A stretch of DNA of 32,228 bases from Lachnospiraceae bacterium (GTDB lineage: Bacteria > Bacillota > Clostridia > Lachnospirales > Lachnospiraceae), in assembly GCA_009777715.1 (NCBI GenBank), contig WRLH01000031.1, forward strand, positions 1 to 32,228, read 5' to 3'. Shown in pieces: positions 28,312 to 32,228 of this stretch (positions are counted from its first letter, which is position 1; each line of letters starts with the position of its first letter). A program made the translations under genes and the position numbers. The notes under the pieces were generated by a model, which saw only the letters and a program-made list of their open reading frames with translations, was not told the DNA's origin and ran no database searches.

Positions 28312-29931
28312 TTACCGTATCTCTCTCCTGTCCCGCGGGAAAATATCCGGGTCATAACGATGGGAGCGATATCTGGTTTCTTCCATCAATTCATTAATCT
28401 GCGCGGTCGTCCACATAAAAATCACCGCCTTATCACTGCGGGGAGTTGTGTCAAAATGATGCCAGCCGTCACCTAAGTCAACCAAATGCCAATAATGCCG
28501 GGAAGACGTCACAATTTTCTCGATATCTTCGTTTTTTATCCCGGCGCGGTCAAGTAAAACCTTTGCTGTCATTGCATAAACATAACAATCCCCCCGGCGG
28601 TTAAAAAGCCCGTCATATGCTGCTTGCAGCCAGGTTACTTTTTCCCAGACGGCCTCAAAGAAAATATTGTTCGCATTATAGCGGTAAATCGCCCACAATT
28701 TTTCCCGCTCGGTCATCTCATCGGTGAAAATGCGCTCAAGGATTTCATCAGCCCGCAAATAAATATCCTCGATGTCATACACCTTTTCAATCACGGTCAA
28801 GGTAATGGTGACGATTGTCTCATTTCCGGCAAAATCGCGGGCTATATAACGGACCGGATAAGCACCGGGCGTATTAGGGTCGGCCGCGCTTTGGTCAACG
28901 AAAAACTCCAAGCCGATGGGGTCATTGTCAATCGCCGCCGCATTTTTGAGATAGGCAACCGAATCACCGGCCTGAACCGTAAAATCAACCGCGCCTTTAA
29001 TAACCGGACGCTCCGTATCAGCTAAAAGCGTAAGAAAAGCACTTTCAACCGCTTCATTTCCGCCGCTGTCCCTGGCGATAATTTTAACTTCTTGAGTGCC
29101 AAGATATGTAAAATCCGGCTCGTCCAGGAAATGAAAGGTAACCGGGGTAATATCATCATATTCCGTCACAAAATCTGCTGCCGCGCGGATATGCAAGGAA
29201 AAACTAGTGATGTCATGGATGGCAAAAATCGGCGGAATGGTATCAACAATGGTGAAAAATGTTTCATAAATCCCGCCGTCTATGCTTAAGATCACCGGAT
29301 ATTCGCCAACTTCTGTATTATCAAGCAGGTTTATGTCACTAATGAAATAAGCTTCTTCGGCATCAGACACAAAATCACTTATCGATGGCAACGGATCGCC
29401 AGCTTCAATCATGACCATGTCAAATATTTCGGCGATAAATAATGCCGCCGTCAGGATTGTTTGGTTTCCGCCCAAGTCAGTCAGGCGGAGCTTAACTTCT
29501 TGGCGGCCGGGAATGCTCGTGTCAGGCAGTTCCACAAAATCAAGGCTTACTAAAGTCGCGTCAATTATTTCTGTCACAAAATCGAAAGGGCTTAGCTCAC
29601 TGCCAACCAGCCGATTAAGGGCAGCAACGCTTCCCGCGGGGGGAATCGTATCTTCGATAATTAATGTTGACTTAAAACTAAGCCAGCCCTTTTTTAACCT
29701 AATCTGGTATTCGCCGGGAACATCGATGGCAAATAGCTCACTTTCAGCGGTAAAAAATGCTTCTTGGCCGCCTTTCTTAAAGAAATCGGCCGGATTAACG
29801 ATTACCCCAGCCTCGCTATAGCAAACTTTATATACTTGATTGTATTGATTAAGTATATTTCCGCCAAAAAGCCCTAACAGCAAAGAAGCAACAACAATAA
29901 TAAAAAGTGCCAGATAATTCTTCTTTTTCAT
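28312..29931 (-). CDS. Membrane-anchored Ig-like/transglutaminase-like protein
   Basis: A 539-residue protein starting at MKKKNYLAL (ATG 29929-29931; GGAG is 15 bases away, so the site is weak). It has a membrane helix at 6-23. Four Ig/HYR-like units, each ending in DTIPP- or DTERP-like segments with RDSGGNEA/RDFAGNET, cover about 60-380. A transglutaminase-like domain (about 390-515) carries Cys449 (RRGDCYVYA), His482 (HYWHLVDL) and Asp494 (HHFDTTP), the full triad. It may cross-link or cleave surface proteins or wall peptides. It precedes the racemase-ACP-MBOAT genes. Confidence 0.82.
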   Translation of the reverse strand: MKKKNYLALFIIVVASLLLGLFGGNILNQYNQVYKVCYSEAGVIVNPADFFKKGGQEAFFTAESELFAIDVPGEYQIRLKKGWLSFKSTLIIEDTIPPAGSVAALNRLVGSELSPFDFVTEIIDATLVSLDFVELPDTSIPGRQEVKLRLTDLGGNQTILTAALFIAEIFDMVMIEAGDPLPSISDFVSDAEEAYFISDINLLDNTEVGEYPVILSIDGGIYETFFTIVDTIPPIFAIHDITSFSLHIRAAADFVTEYDDITPVTFHFLDEPDFTYLGTQEVKIIARDSGGNEAVESAFLTLLADTERPVIKGAVDFTVQAGDSVAYLKNAAAIDNDPIGLEFFVDQSAADPNTPGAYPVRYIARDFAGNETIVTITLTVIEKVYDIEDIYLRADEILERIFTDEMTEREKLWAIYRYNANNIFFEAVWEKVTWLQAAYDGLFNRRGDCYVYAMTAKVLLDRAGIKNEDIEKIVTSSRHYWHLVDLGDGWHHFDTTPRSDKAVIFMWTTAQINELMEETRYRSHRYDPDIFPRDRREIR

Positions 29932-29981
29932 AGAATTAATTTTATCATATCTCCACTTTAAAGGCAAATTTATAAATCAAA

Positions 29982-30020
29982 ATTATGAAGCATAATTATG
30001 GAGCATAATTATGGAGCAAA
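29982..30020. repeat. Three tandem 13-bp repeats
   Basis: ATTATGAAGCATA (29982), ATTATGGAGCATA (29995), ATTATGGAGCAAA (30008), in the short gap between the surface-protein stop and the transglutaminase-like gene. It is AT-rich, and no function is evident. Confidence 0.8.
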
Positions 30021-30025
30021 ATTAA

Positions 30026-32228
30026 TTACTTTTTCCATTTAATGAAACCACGCCTTTTAAGCATAATCAGCGTCGGCACACCCATCGCAGGCACAACTAG
30101 CGCGGATATAACGCCTATCCTAAGCCATGGTATGGAAATGGAAGTTTTTGTATCGCCATCCGGGAAGTCAGCGGCAGGTGCAGGGGTTATCGGCGGGTCG
30201 CCGTTTGTTTCGTCACCATCCTGTTCCCCTAAGTCTTCGAGTTCCTCTAAAGATTCGCCGCCCGGCAAAGTTGGCAAGGTTTCCGGGTCATTATTCGGAG
30301 GGTTTGCCGGGTCATTACTCGGAGTATTTGACGGCGTTGGGCTTGGTTGCAAGTTCGTAATCAGCACATTGCCCGCCGCTACTTGGCCAATAGGCGCATA
30401 GGTTTCTGATTCTGTATCTGTAATCGGTGGTGATGGTTGGGGTGTTTCCGGAATCGACGGCGAGACAGGAACAGACGGTGACGGCTTCTCCGGAATTGAT
30501 GGCGGCACAGGCTCATTTATGTCGATTTTGTAGGCTACGCTCGCCATTTCCGATATGTCGCCTGTGGCGGTATCTTTTACATAAAACTCCGCTTTGCCGT
30601 TATTCGTATTCACGCTCCATGTAAGCGAAGTTTGCCAGCCGTCCGCTTCGTTTAAGTTTTTGCTAACTAAATAGCCGCTAGTGGCATAAATGACAAAGTC
30701 GCTGTCCGTTTGGCCCTCTGGGTCAAGCTCCGTGGCAGTGAAATGTGTATCTTTGAGGGGGGTGAAATTGCTCGCCGTAATCTCGCCGTCTGCAAATGAC
30801 GGCTGTGCTGATGGGGCGGTGTACTTCCATGAATCATCACCTGCGATTCCAAAACCAGCCGCTGTGACTGCCCTTGTTCCCACGTTTGCGTTTACGAAAG
30901 AAACCGTGCCGTTCTTGACCGTTACGGTATCGGCCCCTATGACACCGTTAAGAGTCGGAGCGGTTGCGATCGTTGCAGCGGTACTGCCGCTGATAAAACT
31001 TCTGCTTGCCACCGTTCCGTCTGCGTTCCATGTAAGGGGTTTTGGCGAGATTGTGAAATCTTCGCTGTCGCTGCCCATATGCGTATTGCTGACAAGCGTG
31101 GCCGTTACGGTGTATTCGCCGGGATTTAGAGGCTTTTCGGCTGAATCGTAGGGCGTTTCGTTTTCCATTGTTCCCGTGTAGCGGAATGTGAACGTACTTG
31201 CGCCCTCGTCTGCTGTTGCAATCGGGTCGTCAAGCGTTTCGCCGTAAATTATGTCATCGGGAGAGGTTACGGTGACCGTAGTTTGGATTTTATCTGCTAT
31301 TCTGTAAGTAAACGTAGCAATCCCACTTTCCAATAGTGAGTCGTCTTTCATTACAGCTTGGGCATTGACGGTGAATGCACCTCCCGCAGTTCCTGTTACT
31401 GTAATACCATCGGCAGCATTATAGGGCAAATCGGGCAGCATAACACCAATGCCATATAAAATATCAGCATTAGGGTGGTTGCTTAACAGCGTAATTTTAT
31501 CGCCGAGTTTTACTGTGGCGATTGAAGAAGGCGAAGTCGCAGGAAGAGCAGTCGGCGCGGCAAGCTTAAAAAGCTTCGTTACTTCCAAATCATAAGTCCT
31601 AAGGGCAAGGCTAACGTCCTCTCTTATGTAAATCGTGCCGCCGTCTGCGCTTTCAAGCGGAGCAGTTAAGCCCATGACGGCATTATTGTCATCAGCCACA
31701 ACAAAGGCCGGGTCAAACGGCAGGGTATACTTAAGGCCCGCTATCAGTTCACCTACCGTAACATCATCACTCGCATAGTAAGACACGCTGATTTTATTAT
31801 CCACGTTGTCAATTTCAACCGATTGCAAGCTGCCTGTGCCAGCCCCGGCAGACCATGTTAATTCCTGCCGGGTGGTGAATTGCTCACTTGTTTCAATCTT
31901 ATAGCTGCCGCCAATGGGGATAGAGATTGCGTTCGCGCCGCCATTGCGGTCGCCCCATTGCAGATAATAGCCGGTATCAACTAAACTGCCTGTCGAGGTT
32001 GCGTTGCTTAAACTGTTTCCTACTTGTGCAGCGCTGTGCCCTTCCGTGTTCCTCGCCGCGTAATAAGAAGTCGGGGCGGTTATGCCGCGCAGGGACATGA
32101 TAATCTCGCCCACATTACGGTAGACAAACGCCGTGCCGGTATCGGTGTTGATGCTGCCGTAAGAATTGTATGTGAACGTGTCGCCGCCTATATATAAACG
32201 CACGTCTTCCAAATCTTTAATACTTCCC
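30026..32228 (-). CDS. Large cell-surface protein, N-terminus cut by the window edge
   Basis: The frame stays open to the right edge (GSIKDLEDVRLYIGG is the first readable sequence), so about 733 C-terminal residues are seen. Domains in order from the cut end are an unassigned beta-rich region; a chitobiase C-terminal-like unit (ADILYGIGVMLPDLPYNAAD to SGIATFTYRI); an MBG/YDG-type unit (YGETLDDPIATADEG to DFTISPKPLTWN); and a YDG-like unit (GVIGADTVTVKNGTVSFVNA). A Pro/Ser/Thr-rich wall-spanning linker follows, then a C-terminal helix (IGVISALVVPAMGVPTLIML) and a basic tail, without an LPxTG motif. It is probably an adhesin or wall protein. Confidence 0.8.
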   Translation of the reverse strand, partial: GSIKDLEDVRLYIGGDTFTYNSYGSINTDTGTAFVYRNVGEIIMSLRGITAPTSYYAARNTEGHSAAQVGNSLSNATSTGSLVDTGYYLQWGDRNGGANAISIPIGGSYKIETSEQFTTRQELTWSAGAGTGSLQSVEIDNVDNKISVSYYASDDVTVGELIAGLKYTLPFDPAFVVADDNNAVMGLTAPLESADGGTIYIREDVSLALRTYDLEVTKLFKLAAPTALPATSPSSIATVKLGDKITLLSNHPNADILYGIGVMLPDLPYNAADGITVTGTAGGAFTVNAQAVMKDDSLLESGIATFTYRIADKIQTTVTVTSPDDIIYGETLDDPIATADEGASTFTFRYTGTMENETPYDSAEKPLNPGEYTVTATLVSNTHMGSDSEDFTISPKPLTWNADGTVASRSFISGSTAATIATAPTLNGVIGADTVTVKNGTVSFVNANVGTRAVTAAGFGIAGDDSWKYTAPSAQPSFADGEITASNFTPLKDTHFTATELDPEGQTDSDFVIYATSGYLVSKNLNEADGWQTSLTWSVNTNNGKAEFYVKDTATGDISEMASVAYKIDINEPVPPSIPEKPSPSVPVSPSIPETPQPSPPITDTESETYAPIGQVAAGNVLITNLQPSPTPSNTPSNDPANPPNNDPETLPTLPGGESLEELEDLGEQDGDETNGDPPITPAPAADFPDGDTKTSISIPWLRIGVISALVVPAMGVPTLIMLKRRGFIKWKK

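Noticed and set aside
28284-28313. Terminator of a plus-strand gene
   Set aside because: The hairpin and T5 are perfect, but no plus-strand gene ends here; neighbouring genes all read leftward.
30690-31151. A 153-codon plus-strand frame inside the surface-protein gene
   Set aside because: The opposite strand has recognisable repeat domains and a C-terminal anchor; the plus frame has low-complexity Ser/Val/Ala sequence and no ribosome site.
1-32228. tRNA, rRNA, known riboswitch or replication origin
   Set aside because: I looked for cloverleaf arms, GGTTCRA-type T-loop boxes, DnaA-box clusters and familiar riboswitch cores by eye and found none convincing; covariance-model searches would be needed to be certain.

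Overview
The window looks like a chromosomal piece of a low-to-mid GC Bacillota, most likely a Clostridia member. Supporting signs are AGGAGG-type ribosome sites before nearly every gene, a YerC-type TrpR-like regulator, a DUF1836 protein, lipoproteins with LSGC-like lipoboxes, sugar ABC transporters without a local ATPase and abundant intergenic hairpins. Genus cannot be fixed from the sequence.

Bases 1 to about 7976 are the right-hand part of an integrated mobile element, either an integrative conjugative element or a prophage; structural or conjugation genes are not in view. A leftward cluster carries a DUF739 Cro-like protein, several small element proteins, a four-cysteine protein, a DPPY amino-methyltransferase, a cytosine-5 methyltransferase encoded as two overlapping genes, a DUF3850 protein and a secreted lytic transglycosylase. 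A divergent repressor sits opposite, with a clear promoter/operator region between. A cargo lipoprotein and a large serine recombinase end the element. Directly after the recombinase stop the sequence becomes the 3' part of an ABC substrate-binding-protein gene, so this gene was the integration target.

Bases 8000-15200 are host housekeeping and envelope regulation: a lipoprotein, a HipA-like kinase with a small overlapping partner, an ECF sigma/anti-sigma/two-membrane-protein operon, divergent DUF1836 and YerC regulators, a catalytically degenerate LytM protein and a cold shock protein. Between them lie large structured repeats.

Bases 15200-23564 form a sugar locus: a CUT1 ABC transporter (binding lipoprotein and two permeases) divergent from an AraC regulator, a xylulokinase and a fucose/arabinose-isomerase-like protein. 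A TlyA rRNA methyltransferase is tucked onto the end. The divergent region contains a promoter-embedded palindrome and an array of roughly helically phased TTGC repeats.

Bases 23565-32228 run leftward and encode an envelope cluster: a large surface protein cut by the window edge, a membrane-anchored transglutaminase-like protein, an Asp/Glu-family racemase, an acyl carrier protein, an MBOAT acyltransferase, an SGNH-like partner with Cys at the nucleophile position, and a lipoprotein. ACP, MBOAT and SGNH resemble DltC, DltB and DltD, but no DltA-like adenylating enzyme is present and a racemase is. I regard this set as the best candidate for an undescribed envelope-modification system.

The strongest non-coding signal is a 142-143 bp hairpin element present twice (14974-15115 and 25429-25571, opposite orientations). 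Its inner segments are conserved, while its tip and outer arms differ in sequence yet stay self-complementary.
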